Part shown: positions 11,012 through 23,695 of the stretch, one piece after another
Layout of the letters: every line of letters begins with the position of its first letter
Numbering within the stretch: the first letter of the stretch is position 1
Source: Marisa cornuarietis
Lineage: Eukaryota > Mollusca > Gastropoda > Architaenioglossa > Ampullariidae
DNA: 64,000 nt
Assembly: GCA_004794655.1 (NCBI GenBank)
Contig: SMMW01000180.1
Span: 410,001-474,000 of the forward strand
Direction: 5' to 3'
The notes under the pieces: model-generated
What the model was told of the DNA's origin: nothing
Databases searched by the model: none
What the model saw: only the letters and a program-made list of their open reading frames with translations
Position numbers and translations under genes: made by a program

Positions 11012-13467
11012 GTTTCATTGTACCCCACATTGTGTACTACATCTCTCAACTCTTATCATTCTGTATCAGTTCTGGTCTCAAGGTGATGTTTTCACTCTGG
11101 AGTGCAGCAATGAAAGCTCCTGCTTATAAAAGCAAACTGTCAACATTACACATTACACATTACACATTAATGAGTCGCTTGTTTGTCGGGAAGATGAAAG
11201 TCAGTGGTTTGTGCCAATAACTTGCTTAATGTGGGTTCACAGTGTCAGTGTGACCCACACACGAGGCCACGTGATTACCCTCCCTCCCTCCCTCCCTCCA
11301 CAGCTTCCTCCGGTCTACAGTCAAGAACATCCTCCCAGTTGGTTTCTGGTCGTGTCTCATTTTCATTTCTCTTAAAACCGATCTTTAAGACGAAATTTTC
11401 GACCTTCTGGAAAATTTGAAGCTGGTTGAGATGGTTGCGGTGTAACACAGCTGAAGGTGTTCACCTGTTTGCAGATAACATCTTCTCAAAGTAGTTCGCC
11501 TAACTTTCTGATACCCCGAGAACTGGTCAGGTTTGTAAAGTGTATTGACAACACAGTGCAAACACTGACTTTCTGGCTACAAACAACAAAACATGTCCCC
11601 TGCTTCTTGACCAACACCAACCGAGGAGACATCTTCAAAAAAAGTTCTGGCTGCATGGTTGAGAAAAACAAGGTTCATAACTGTTCTAGTTTGGTTGAGT
11701 GGTTTCTGTTGACACTGGATCTTTCAAATGTATGAATGTAGTGGGGTTTCTGTAAATAATCAGATTCTGTCAAAAATGATGGACTGTTAGAAGGAGGACT
11801 GGTCTAGTCCTCTTCACAATAATAAACGATGTTCAACATATCGTACATTCCAGACATTATGGCAGCCTGAGGAATATTTCTTGCACATCACAGTTACTGA
11901 ATTTAGTTTTGCTTGTACCAAATGTTACATCGCCTTAAACTTCAACATCAGTTTTTTTTTTCATTCAGTCCACAAGGACCAAAACTGAAAATAAACTTCA
12001 CTGGTTATTAGAGGCGCCAGTCATCACACTTTGTGGCTCCAAGTATTTTACACGTGCCCACGAGCCAGCACTGCTTTTAATTAAAAAAAGAGAAACACGT
12101 TGATGATGATATCAGAGGCCAGTGTTTGTTGTACTTTTGAAGTGAGGGAAGAAAGTTTGAAAGTGACGGTTATATTATGTAGAATCCAGTTGTTGTAATT
12201 TTAGTAAATAGCTTAGTGTTTACGTGCGACTGGAGTGGGCTTGTTCTATTTTTTAGTAGCTTCTGTGAGGTGACTTTGTTATTTTATCTCGTGTTATCTC
12301 GTGTTCAAAGCGCGGTGGTCTCGCGTTAATTTTCCGAGTTGTCCGCTTGGCTCCTATGTTCCCTCCCCTTTCATCTTGCATTCCCTCCCTTGTCTCCTTT
12401 GTTCCCTCTCCTTGTTTTCGTTGTTCCCACCGCTTGCCGTGTAACCTTCCCTTGCCTGCCGTGTAGCCTCTTCTTGCCTCCTGTGTGTAGCTTCCCCTTG
12501 CCTCCTGTGTAGCCTCCCCTAGTCTCTCCAGACTCCGTCAACTGGCTGGTCCCTCCCTCTGCCAGTCTGCCTGTCTGTCTGTCTTCCAGACTACGTGTCT
12601 GTACAAATGAGATCAGCCGTCTGTCTGACAGGAGAAGGAGACCAGGTACACACCTGACACCAGATTTCTGTGATGTATGTCGCCAGGAGTCGGTCATAGA
12701 CTGAACTCTTCTCGCAGTCCAGCAAACTATGTCGGCTGCCCTCCCTGGACTAACTCGTGGCCTGTGGGTGGGGGTCAAACAATAATTAAAGCTCCGGCTC
12801 TGGTCTGGTCCCGAAGAGAGCCAAAAACTTGCTTTTCCTCGCCATTCTGCTTACTCAGCAAAAACAACAACGACGACGACGACGACTATGATGAAATTGA
12901 TGATAACTACATTGCAGTATTGACTGACAGTCTCGCTCTGCACCATTTTGATCTCAGCGATGTGACACCCTGACGTCCCCCCCCCCTCACCCCATCCCAT
13001 CATCGTCGTTCCCCATTCGCAACTCACTTCCTCTTGCGCATGCGTACATTGATACAGGTTGTTGTGAGATTCGCCTCATGAGGACGCAGACGCAAGGCGC
13101 CGACCCCCACATCCTTGGACCCTCCGACTCCACTGAGGGGACGGGAGCAACCGGCGCCCATCAATCTTAGGGGCAGAAGGATGTGATAAGCCCCGCCCTC
13201 GACAGCAGTGTTAAGCGGGCGACTGATCAACCCCATAATGCAAATGAAACTTGAACTTTAGTTTGAAACCTCGTTCGTTGAAACGAATTTCGGGTCCTGT
13301 GGCTGCTTTACTGAATGTTCTCCGCCATGATTGTATTTTACAGTTTGTGGAGAAGGGGTAGCGGTCACTCGCAGGCAGGGGATATGAAAGTGCGTCTGCG
13401 AGAAATAAAAACACGAAACTCGGCTTTTAGTTGAAATGAAACAAAAGCCGGTGTTTAGACATCTAGG
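11012..13467. other. No gene seen; degenerate CTTGCCTCCTGTGTAGCC repeats near 12.4-12.5 kb
   Basis: Between about 12355 and 12530 the pyrimidine-rich word CTTGCCTCCTGTGTAGCC and diverged forms recur every 25-30 bp. A short GAC run lies at 12868-12887. The rest is unassigned. Confidence 0.45.
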
Positions 13468-14094
13468 TCTACTGGTCAGTGACTAGACCACTGAGTCTAC
13501 AGGTCATTGAGTCTACTGGTCAGTGACTAGACCACTGAGTCTACAGGTCATTGAGTCTACTGTTCAGTGACTAGACCATTGAGTCTACTGGTCATTGAGT
13601 TTACTGATCAGTGACTAGACCATTGAGTCTACAGGTCATTGAGTCTACTGGTCAGTGACTAGACCATTGAGTCTACTGGTCAGTGACTAGACCATTGAGT
13701 CTACTGGTCAGAGACTAGACCATTGAGTCTACTGGTCAGTGACTAGACCATTGAGTCTACTGGTCAGTCATCGACTGGATCATTGAGTCTACTTGTCAGT
13801 GGCTAGACCATTGAGTCTACTGGTCAGTGACTAGACCATTGAGTCTACTGGTCAGTGACTAGACCATTGAGTCTACTGGTCAGTGACTAGACCATTGAGT
13901 CTACTGGTCAGTGACTAGACCATTGAGTCTACTGGTCAGTGACTAGACCATTGAGTCTACTGGTCAGAGACTAGACCATTGAGTCTACTGGTCAGTCATC
14001 GACTGGATCATTGAGTCTACTTGTCAGTGGCTAGACCATTGAGTCTACTGGTCAGTGACTAGACCATTGAGTCTACTAGTCAGTGACTGGATCA
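13468..14094. repeat. 28-bp minisatellite, about 22 copies
   Basis: Units begin TCTACTGGTCAGTGACTAGA. A variant (GTCATCGACTGGATCATTGA) occurs twice about 240 bp apart in the same local context, which indicates duplication of a multi-unit block. Confidence 0.93.
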
Positions 14095-14464
14095 GGTCGT
14101 ACATGGCTTAAAGCGTGGTTTACGTGTGAGCGTCAGAGAATCACTGGCTACAAATTGAGACAAAGGTAAGAGAGAGAGAGAAGGAAAGAGAAGGAGAAAG
14201 TCAAAATTACAAGAGAGTAGAATGTGACATTTACCTCTTCTCGTGGAAATAAGCTCAAGAAGGCAAATGATCAAATCAGCCGCTCCAGCTCCTCCCTCAC
14301 CCCCCCCCATCTCTCTCTCTCTCTCTCTCACACAGGACAACATAGGAGAAAAAGAAAATATGGTAATTCATGTAGCTTTCGACACTAAAAGAAGTCATTT
14401 AAGTTAATAAATGTGAGGGTGATGATGGTAGTGTGGTGGTAGTGGCTGCTGCTGCTGCTGCCGC

Positions 14465-14580
<116 letters not shown>

Positions 14581-15180
14581 TGAGATCTAGGCCCCAGGTC
14601 CCTTCCCTGTCTATCGTTTATTATTTGTTAATCTGGAGGCGAGATAGACTGAGAGGAGGTGGTCACTGGCACAAACTTCAGTTTCTAGTTACAGTTGTAC
14701 TGTTTAGACCAATGGCGTGTTTCTGAGACCTGTCGAAAATGTCGCACTTTGCCGGTCGATTTTTTGTTTTCTATTTGTCGATTTTCCTTCCAACAAGTCC
14801 TTTAGGATTTTTTTATGAAGGCCACTCCATTGTTTACTGAAGCTGCGTAACACTTACTTTATTGACTATTCCGCCTCCCTTCCCGCACCTCTTCTCACAT
14901 GCTGACATAAGGTTTAGAAAAATCATTTTCTTCTTTCATCTCGCCTGGAGTCATGGCATGCGACAGATGAAGTAGATGAAGGACGAGGGGTGGGGGTGTG
15001 TGGCCGTGGGGTCGACAGGCGTCATAACAACGCCTTGATCGCTATACCCCCAGTGCTTGGGCTCACGAGCTCTCGCGACTCTTGGCCGCGGCAAGCGCTG
15101 TGCCACGGGGTGGGGTGCCTCCTGCGCTACCATCCCCCACCCACCCCGCGACTTCCCCCCAACCCTCGCGCGGTGCCAGA

Positions 15181-15186
15181 TATAAA
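15181..15186 (+). promoter_or_regulatory. TATA box of the pedal-peptide gene
   Basis: TATAAA within a GC-rich region (about 15050-15350), 219 bp before the initiator ATG. Transcription would start near 15210, giving a 5' leader of about 195 bp. The position is inferred from the motif and the exon that follows; no transcript data are available. Confidence 0.6.
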
Positions 15187-15404
15187 GTCTGCGAAATGCA
15201 TGCAATCGGTCCTTCATCTTCTCCTCTCGCTCTCTGGTACCCGGAAGCGTCCCATAGTTCCTTGCTGCAGTAGCTCCAGCAGAAGGGGCTCGGTCGAAAG
15301 CATCAACACCCACCCCGAATAGAAAGCCACCCGCCAGAGCTCGGCGTCGGCGGCTTAGACGAGAGAAAACAAAGAAAGTAAAGAAAAGACGAGAGGGAAT
15401 CAAA

Positions 15405-15473
15405 ATGGTGAAAATACTTGGCATCCTCATCATCTGTCTGACCACCTCTACTTGGGCGGTTGCTGAAAAGCAG
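15405..15473 (+). CDS. Pedal-peptide precursor, coding exon 1 (signal peptide)
   Basis: This 23-codon exon starts at ATG 15405 in the context AAAATGG (A at -3, G at +4) and encodes MVKILGILIICLTTSTWAVA then EKQ. That is a typical secretory signal: one lysine, a hydrophobic core (ILGILIICL) and a small-residue A-V-A ending that fits signal peptidase cleavage after residue 20. The exon ends at a near-consensus donor, CAG|GTAAGT, at 15474 in phase 0. The first acceptor downstream with a matching phase and a neuropeptide frame is at 51010. A TATA box lies 219 bp upstream. The exon is too short to stand out as an open frame; I recognised it by the signal peptide and splice donor. Joining it to exon 2 is inference, and a small extra exon in the long intron cannot be excluded. 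Confidence 0.82.
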
Positions 15474-15486
15474 GTAAGTGTTTATT

Positions 15487-18400
15487 TTTGAATGGACCGC
15501 ATTAATTTCTAACATCCAGCCATGTTTATGGTCAGTGTTATGTACTCACCTGTGGTTTAAATGAATTTTCTTTATTCGTTTTCAATTTTAGTTTTCATTC
15601 TCCTTATCAGTTCAGTCTGCAAATAAGTCCTTCGCATGGTTTTTGCCCCATTATTCTACACCTGGCATGCTTTTCCCCATATTCCATTTTAGTTTTCAGT
15701 CTTTTATTCGTCATTTTTCGTCCACATAGCACTGTTATTATAGTTTATTTATCCCAATGTACATCTTTAATTCATCTTTACATATTCATTGCTAACTGTA
15801 GTTTTTAGTCTTCTAGTGTTCGTCTGTCTTCAGTCCATAAAACCACATCGTTTAACCTTTCAGTATTTTTCTCTTGTCATACCCTTCTTCCCATATTCTT
15901 TCTTAATTGTACTTTTAGCATTTTCTTTTATAGCAACAAATCTAGATAACAGAAACTTCTAGCGATGTTTTTTTCTCCTTAATCTACATTTACATCAATA
16001 AAACAAAGACCATAAGACATTTGCAAGTCTCTTTACACGAAACGGGTGCAGGTTATTAATCAGCAGACTATATCGGGTACCGGGTAGGCCTGCGGTTGTG
16101 GTCGAAAGGGATGGCAACGACGATGCCAGAGATAACTGGTCCGATATGAGACAGATGTGGCGGGTTCTCATCCCTCTCCCGCCTCTCGTCTCCTGCGATG
16201 CCAGAGAATAAAATGAGTGAGTGGTATTTGGATGGCACTCCCTGTCCTTGCTGGCGCCTGGCGCTGACACCTTAAATGGCAAGGAACAGTTATATCCTCT
16301 AAGTCGATGTGTATTTTTACTTTTGTAAATATACTCTGCAAACAACGAGACTCTGGCGGCTCGGCTTCGCTTCTAACTTTGTTTCCAATTTTGCTTCAGC
16401 GGAAATGTGAAGATGTACAGCCCTCGACTAGTGGCGGTTATTGGTCCGATACCATTCAGGTCGCGTTCACAAAAATTATATTAGACCTTCTGTTATCAGG
16501 AACAGACATATGTAAGAGAAATAAAATTTCTTGCTGAAATAGAAAGATGATAAATGTACAGAGAAAGCCCAGGAATTTAGTGCGAAAACCTCTTGCGAAC
16601 AGCTGCACCTCGTGCAAGACGAATGATGTCTGGATCAGTGAAAGACAGAATGAAAGACGGAAACAAAGGAAGGGTGTAGGGCAGTAGGGGGAGCCGGAAA
16701 AGACAAGCAAAACCAACAAAAAAGACAGCACAAAAATAGCAAAAAACAAAAAAACACAAAAAACAAGCGATAGCCGCTACAAGAGAAGCATCGAGCACAG
16801 CACAAGAAGACTGAGAACAAAGCAAGAAAGAGAGAAGAGGCTGAAGGAAACACTCAAAGACACTTGACGACAGGACAGACACAGGGGGTGGGGGGACGAG
16901 TGTAGGGGGGACATAACAGGCAGAAAAAAAAGAAAAGAAGAGATGAAGATGAAGATACTGGCTTATGAGAGACAGAAACATGACCGGAAGCTTTGCCTTC
17001 AATTATCAAATGTTTATTCATTTAGTGAGTGTTTTGGGATGGAAATTAACCCAAAATATGCATTAAACTGTAAAAGAAAATCACCATACAACCTTTTTTT
17101 AAATCGAAGTTGAGATTTATTAAAGGTTTACTTTATTCATCAACTGACGCAAAATAAATCCTCGCTTAAAGAAAAACAAGGGCTTTAAATTGAATGAAGA
17201 GGGAAAAGACTGGATGTACCCGGTCAGCTTCACAAGAAGTGACAAACTGACATTGTCCAAAATTTAAATCTTTTCTCACTTGGTGTGATCTCATTTTGTC
17301 TGTTTCCGTTTCAATGCATGGACCTTCCTTGTCCAGTTTCCACACTAACTTTAACTGCTGTTAGTTCATCCCTGACTTTTATAGTCAAAACCTTGTAAGG
17401 TGAAAACATGAGAGAGATGAGAGAGAAGTATAACTACTGTGAGATCCGTGATGGAGAAATCAAGGGCAATAAAGCCAGTGTAGAAAATAAACACAACATC
17501 GTAAACTGTTTTCAGTCTAAAGCAGGGTGTTCCTTTAATTGCTTGTGTGTTTGTGTTGTTTCTTGTTTGTTTGTGGTTTTTTTTTGCCTCTAGTCTTGCG
17601 GTGCTAAAATGTTTTTTAAGTGAGTGTCAACCCCCCCCCCCCACCCAGTCTCTTCTGTCCTACCCATCTACCCCCCTACCCACTTTGTCTTGAAAGTTTT
17701 TTGAATGGTACGACCTGTCGCTTTGTAAAGTGTGTGGGGTGGAGACTACAGACCGTGGGGTCAGGTACTGAGTCAGTGACTGTGCGCCGATACCCGTAAT
17801 GGTGACGCCCTACCTACCCGGGTGAACAACTGCGACGACGGGAGGACGGCCACCCGCCTGTTGTGCCGCCTTCCACCCTGATGTTGATGTTAAATGTTGA
17901 GCGGTTGTCATCGAGTAACTCACGGCACTGACTTGTGTTCGCTCCCGCGCGCGCGCATCTCGTGTGATTAATGAGTGGTGACGTCACCACGTGGTGGGAC
18001 CGGTGGATCGCTCACATTAATTAGTCTCGCCATGTCACTTCCAGCACTTGTCTGGCTTGACTAGCAAATTCCGATAATGTCGGGTAGCTACTGATATTTC
18101 CGCCATGTTACCGCAAGGTTTGTGAGGCGGAAACAAAAATCGTAGAGTCGAGAGTTTCTGACGTTCAGTCCCGAGGATTGTGGGAATCGTGAGCGGATGT
18201 CAGTCAAACTGCTGCAAATGTCGTCTGTAGGAGACGGGTGGGGGTGGGGTGGGGGTCCGTTACCTGTACAAAATGTTTAAGAAAGATTTAGAGCTCTGCT
18301 TGAAAGTGAGAACTGAATTAGTTTTGAGTTCAACATACTTCGTATAACTCCACAGGGAGAGGTCCTCGGGCCTTGGTCATCCCGTGTGCTTATAATGTGT

Positions 18401-19559
18401 CGACAATGTGTTGGAAGTGTGTTGACGATGAGTACAGAGAACATGCAGAATGAATTCATGAACAGCCCTCTACCCGACATGCTGCTGACTTATTGCAGTC
18501 ACTAGGTGTTGTCTTCTACTTGCTGTCTTTGATTTATTCTGAAGCCACTCAGTGTTTGTGTCACTGTTCATTCTCATTATAAATGTGAGAGGCGGGTAAT
18601 GATGTGTCAGGCGGTATAGTTAAGACATGCCCTCGATGTCCTGTGATGTATTGCTTGTCGACCCTCTTCTTGCCTTTTTCCCCGCTTCATTCGCTCCCAC
18701 CCTCGGTTTTATGTTTATGTTTGAGGCAATAAGGACGTGTGTACCCAGGTCTTAATTTGTGGCAACCGACCCAATGCAATCATCGAGCATCCGCGGTCCT
18801 ACAATGAGACCCCTAACTCCACCTGAGTGTGAAACTAGGCTCTGTCACAGCTTTTTTTCTAATGGCGGGTCTCCCTCTGGTGCATTCCTAGTCTATAATA
18901 AATATAAAAACTCGGAGCAAATCAAACGTCCACGAGGAAATGTTTTTTTGTGACGAATTTTCCAGCTAATGACAGCTCATACCAACCGCTTTCTTCCCCA
19001 CTGCCAGCTAGGGTTTGTGGTGAAAACAAGCAGATTGTTGTGGTTTTTATAACAGAAATAAAAGGACCTTTTTATGACCTGCGTAAAAACTGGCGGCACT
19101 GATCAATGTGACAGTTATGGTGCCAGCCAGGGTCGGTCTACCGGCTAATACCCGGCGTCAAATCTGCGCCCATAACCTGTCCACGAGGCTTCCATAGCCC
19201 AAGTATGAACTGCCTGTAGTGCCCCATACATAATGAATGCTCCCTTCACGGCTCCGCCATCTCGCCTTCATTGAGGGGCTGGCATAAAGCAGGGACTTGG
19301 CAGGAGGAGGCCGAGAACACAATTTCGCCCAAAAGTCTGTCCACACGACTCGGCTAAGCAGCCAACCACAAGGGCTTCGACATTTTTATAGAGGATCGAG
19401 GGGCTGAGAATACTTTTTGTAATCTGTAATCACACGATGCTGTGCCACGGGATTACCTGTGATTTGGATCGAGGTTTGGTGTCAGCGACAGTCGCCTGGC
19501 ACCCGAGATCCTTGGACCATGGGATGTAGCCCCTTAGACCGAGAGAGAGGCGAGGGCGA
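15487..19559. other. Intronic unique sequence; no gene seen
   Basis: AT-rich, with short simple repeats. At 17978 a CRE (TGACGTCA) overlaps CACGTG (GTGACGTCACCACGTGG), an isolated composite of bZIP and E-box sites. A CGCGCGCG run sits at 17947. No coding signal. Confidence 0.4.
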
Positions 19560-19995
19560 CGGGACATAGAGACCTCTGAGAAATCCTAGGGGGACAGCAC
19601 CTATAGACCTCTGAGAGATGCTAGGGTGGTGGGACATATAGACCTCTGAGAGACCCTAGAGGGACAACACATATAGACCTCTGAGAGATGCTAGGGTGTC
19701 ATGACATAGATATAGACCTCTGAGGAACCCTAGGTAAACAACATATATAGACCTCTGAGAGACCCTAGGGGGGACAACACATATAGACCTCTGAGAGACC
19801 CTAGGGGGACAGCACATATAAGACCTCTGAAAGACCCTAGGGGACAGCACATATAGACCTCTGAGAGACCCTAGGGCCTAGGGGGACAGCACATATAAGA
19901 CCTCTGAGAGATGCTAGGGCGCCCTAGCATCTCTCAAACACCTCTAAGAAGCCCTAGGGGACAGCACATATAGACCTCTGAGAGCCGCTAGGACC
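19560..19995. repeat. 34-36-bp minisatellite with an internal inversion
   Basis: Units contain ATATAGACCTCTGAGAGA followed by CCCTAGGGGGACA or GCTAGGGTG. About 12 copies with small length differences. A perfect 32-nt palindrome at 19905-19936 marks a point where the unit is present in opposite orientation. Confidence 0.88.
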
Positions 19996-21359
19996 ACTTG
20001 GAAGAATGAGTCAGAGCTTTACTATTTTGTTCAGGCAAAAATATTGAGAAATATTATCACAAGGCACATGGATGGAGATTGTATTCAGGGAAAAGCTCAA
20101 GGAAAAATGACAAACACCTACTCGCCTGTGCTTTTAAAAATTTAACATTTCAAGTCTCCATTCCCTTAGCGCAGTTTTTTTTCTTTTAGAGAAAATATTT
20201 TAAATTATCTGGAAGGAACCCTTTATGCCCAGTTCATTCATTTTGTCGGCTGTCATTATGTGTAATTTTCCCCGTTACCTTACGTTTATAGATTTTACAA
20301 AAAGTCCCCAGATTGCGAGCATCCCGCTTGGTTTTGATTGATAATTATGCGATAAATGTCCTTATTTAATTTGTCTCCTCAGTTAATGCCCTGAAAAAAG
20401 TTCTGCAATCATCGTTTTAATTTTTTTTAAGGCAATCGACTGTGGAGATTCCATGTTTAGGGGACACCGCTTGATGACTTTCAATAAAGAAATATTGGCG
20501 ACTAAACCAGTTATTGTCTCGCCAATATTTCTTTGTCTTTGTGTGGATCAGGTAATTTGAGATCCGGTGCTTCAAGTTAACGACCCCTAGGGGTTGGGAT
20601 GGCGGACTGCAGATATCAGGCGGATAAAGAACATTCACATCGCTGCCAACTTAAAATAGCTGTTGACGATCGGCAAAGATATAAAAAGATATTTTAAAAA
20701 ATCCCTGGAACATTATGACTCTGACCGCACAGATGTACCTCCTGAGGGAAATAAGTGAGATGCTAAGTTACATCGGTCTGCAGCCTGTGATTACCAGGTT
20801 ATTACCAGGCTACCACCCTTTTCATACATTAATGTTGCTATGTCCCTAGCGCATTTATCTTAAAACAATGGAAGAGGGGCTAAAACTGATTTGATGTCTT
20901 CTAATATCAACGACATGCACTTTGTAGCCCCTGACAAGCCTCCGGAGTTTCTGATGTAGAGGGTATCATACATGTTGATGAGCTGGTGGGTGTACCATCA
21001 TTACTTCCGGTTGAAGGTGTTCACTAACGTTCCCCACCTGCAGTTGTCGATGTCCCGAGACTTACATTCCTGCCGGTAGAATATTATTATTTTCTATCAA
21101 TAACATCGTATTTCTTGTCAGAAAGAAACTAAGATCCCCGAGATACCCGAGAAATCTCTCATGGAGTATCTCTGTGAGAAACATGTCTACTCCATCTGTT
21201 CAATGTTTGTTTGGTGATCACTTGCAGACCTACAGCTCCTCATCTACATCCAATCACAGAGAATGTTTGTGATGAGAATAAAGGTGAAGAGTTTCTTGCG
21301 CTTACTCAAGATGTTTTTCGGATGATGCTGTTCATCTTATTGGCTTTGACATTCATGCA
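19996..21359. other. Intronic unique sequence; no gene seen
   Basis: No coding or mobile-element signature recognised. A short inverted repeat around GCCAATATTTCTTT lies at about 20485-20535. Confidence 0.4.
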
Positions 21360-21610
21360 GGTATTAGCAAGTTGAGTGAGAAACTTGTTGACATTGGTCA
21401 GTGCATATACATCATAGTCTGTACAGAAAAACAAATCACCCCATGGTTTGATAAAGAATGTGAGAATGTGAGAAGAAACACGCCGATGCTTGCGGACATT
21501 GAAAAGAAAGAAAACAGCGGCCATCACACTTCACTGCACACAGAAAAGACAACTCTACAAATATCAAATGTTTCTTGCGAGAAATGAAACCCAAACTAAA
21601 CCAAATAGAA
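21360..21610 (+). pseudogene. LINE fragment: linker between endonuclease and reverse transcriptase
   Basis: The frame from about 21363 gives VSKLSEKLVDIGQCIYII and then TPWFDKECENVRRN. The P-W-F-D-K-E-C-x-x-x-R-R signature is characteristic of the linker that follows the AP endonuclease domain in Jockey/CR1/RTE-type LINE ORF2 proteins. Downstream, another frame reads FTAHRKDNSTNIKCFLRE, matching the basic E-Y-x-x-x-L-R-x-K segment of the same linker, so at least one frameshift separates the two. The fragment lies in the plus orientation in the neuropeptide intron and is inactive. Neither the upstream endonuclease nor the downstream RT motifs are visible next to it. Confidence 0.5.
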
Positions 21611-21700
21611 ATGAGCGGCTTAACCACACGCTTAGTGTTGACTGACCTCCCGGGTGGAACTGATCAGGATAAAGACTAGCACCCTGATTGCTCTACCCAC

Positions 21701-22128
21701 ACTGACACACTGTAGTGACACACTGTAGTGACATGTCCTGTGGTGACATTCCTGTAGTGACATCCTGTGGTGACATGTCCTGTAGTGACACATTGTAGTA
21801 ACATGTCCTCTAGTGACATGTCCTGTGGTGACATCCTTTAGTGACATTTCCTCTAGTGACATCCTGTAGTGACATGTCCTGTAGTGACACACTGTAGTAA
21901 CATGTCTTCTAGTGACATGTCCTGTGGTGACATCCTTTAGTGACATTTCCTCTAGTGACATCCTGTAGTGACATGTCCTGTAGTGACACACTGTAGTAAC
22001 ATGTCCTCTAGTGACATGTCCTGTGGTGACATCCTTTAGTGACATTTCCTCTAGTGACATCCTGTAGTGACATGTCCTGTAGTGACACCATGTAGTGACG
22101 TGTCCTGTAGCGACATCCTGTGGTGACA
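21701..22128. repeat. Minisatellite of 15-18-bp GTGACAT-CCTGTA words in 99-bp higher-order units
   Basis: Words such as GTGACATGTCCTGTA repeat throughout. From about 21790 the order of variants recurs every 99 bp for three rounds (CCTTTA, then TTTCCTCTA, then CCTGTA, then CACACTGTAGTAA). The 165-codon minus frame is produced by the 99-bp period. Confidence 0.9.
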
Positions 22129-22335
22129 TTCTACTACCAATACTTCACAGGGCTCAATATTTCTGGATATCTCGGAACAAACTCGTGAGTTTTTTTTTTA
22201 ACTCTTTGACAGTCGGATTGTAGTGTGATAACTGCAAGACTGACAGATATTTTCTGTACAGAATAAATCAAACACCAGCTTGTAAAAGAACCCGGAGAGC
22301 CAAGCAATAAAATTGTGCATTGTCTCTAGCTCATT

Positions 22336-22339
<4 letters not shown>
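22129..22339. other. Spacer between arrays, nothing seen
   Basis: Unique AT-rich sequence with an AATAAA-like word at 22262 but no gene. Confidence 0.4.

Positions 22340-22418
<79 letters not shown>
22340..22418. repeat. (CA)n microsatellite, about 79 bp
   Basis: Uninterrupted CA dinucleotides. Confidence 0.97.
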
Positions 22419-22425
<7 letters not shown>

Positions 22426-23488
22426 TAGACAAAGAAAAAGAGGTGACTGCTACAATCAGGTGCACACAGAGAGAATGAGATGTCGCGAGACTACACTCGT
22501 GAAGAGATGTCAGGAGAAGATCAGACTCCCCCCATCCCCCCACAACCTGTCGTCACATGACTTTTCTGATGATCAAGAGCTTTATCTTAGACTGAGATGG
22601 TCGAGGGCTGTACTTAGCTCAAGAGACAGCCACCCAGCTGCCAACACTTGTGATAAGTGTCCCTAATCACTGTTGTAAGTGTCACTTCAGTATTCCACCC
22701 GCCGCAGTGAATGCAGGTGTCAGCCCCCAGACTTATGCTGTATTTTCATATCATTAATTATTTGTCTGTGTAGTTTATATTTCTTCATACATTCAAATAG
22801 GTGGCGCTGTCTGTTGACTTCCAGTGCAAATGTCCCCTATGGTGGTTACGGCTGAATGTTACTGAAAATGTCATCGTATCATTGTAAATATCACAGTGCC
22901 ACTGGAAATGTCACCAGTGTCACCTAACATCAACACAACAAACTAGACGACAATGACCGACCCTGCCATTGTGGGTTGTAAGCGGGATGCTGCTGTGTCT
23001 GTTCAAAATAAACTGTAAGTTGTGCAGCTTCTCCAGCACCGTTTGTAGAGCAGTTTCTATAAATAGCAGCTGGCAGGTGTTGGGGGGCGTTCATCAAAGT
23101 CTTCCCGCCCCCCCCCCCCCACGTACGCTTGGAGTTAACACGAGGAAAGTCGCCTACGCCAGACCATTGAGTATGGAGTGGAAGAGCAAAAGGTGAAAGG
23201 TCACTGTCCGGAGAACAAGTAGATTGTGTGCAACACTTTGCGTGATTGATCGACCGACGTCAGCAGCTCAGGCACCTGTAGGCGAAGCCAGGCACACAGT
23301 GAACCACTTTTGTTGTGCAGCATCTTCAGAGGTCGTATCCGCACCTAGTGTCAGAAATCGCCGCCTGTTTTGCAACTCATAGTCGTCTGTGACCATCAGC
23401 AGCCAGCAACACGGCACGTGACGAGGTACTAGTGCATCACGCTGCACCCGTGTACTTGCGCCACCCGCATTTGTAGCGCTCCTAGTGT
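22419..23488. other. Intronic unique sequence; no gene seen
   Basis: Short frames only. The words AATGTCAC and AATATCAC recur irregularly near 22865-22930. Confidence 0.4.
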
Positions 23489-23695
23489 CTCTGTAGCACC
23501 ACACAGGGTCTCCTGTAGTACCACACAGGGTCTCGTGTAGCACCACACCACACAGGGTCTCGTGTAGCACCACACCACACAGGGTCTCCTGTAGCACCAC
23601 ACCACACAGGGTCTCGTGTAGCACCACACAGGGTCTGGTGTAGCACCACACAGGGTCTCCTGTACTACCACACCACACAGGGTCTCCTGTAGCCC
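23489..23695. repeat. Minisatellite around CACACAGGGTCTCCTGTAGC
   Basis: About eight copies of a 22-30-bp unit differing by an optional extra CACCACA and by CTCC, CTCG or CTGG. Confidence 0.9.

Noticed and set aside
10480..11220. 246-codon plus-strand frame with 11-residue repeats
   Set aside because: Explained by twelve nearly identical 33-bp units; no start context, signal or domain.
14951..15445. 164-codon minus-strand frame over the neuropeptide promoter and exon 1
   Set aside because: Antisense to a supported exon and promoter; GC-rich sequence lacks stops; no domain seen.
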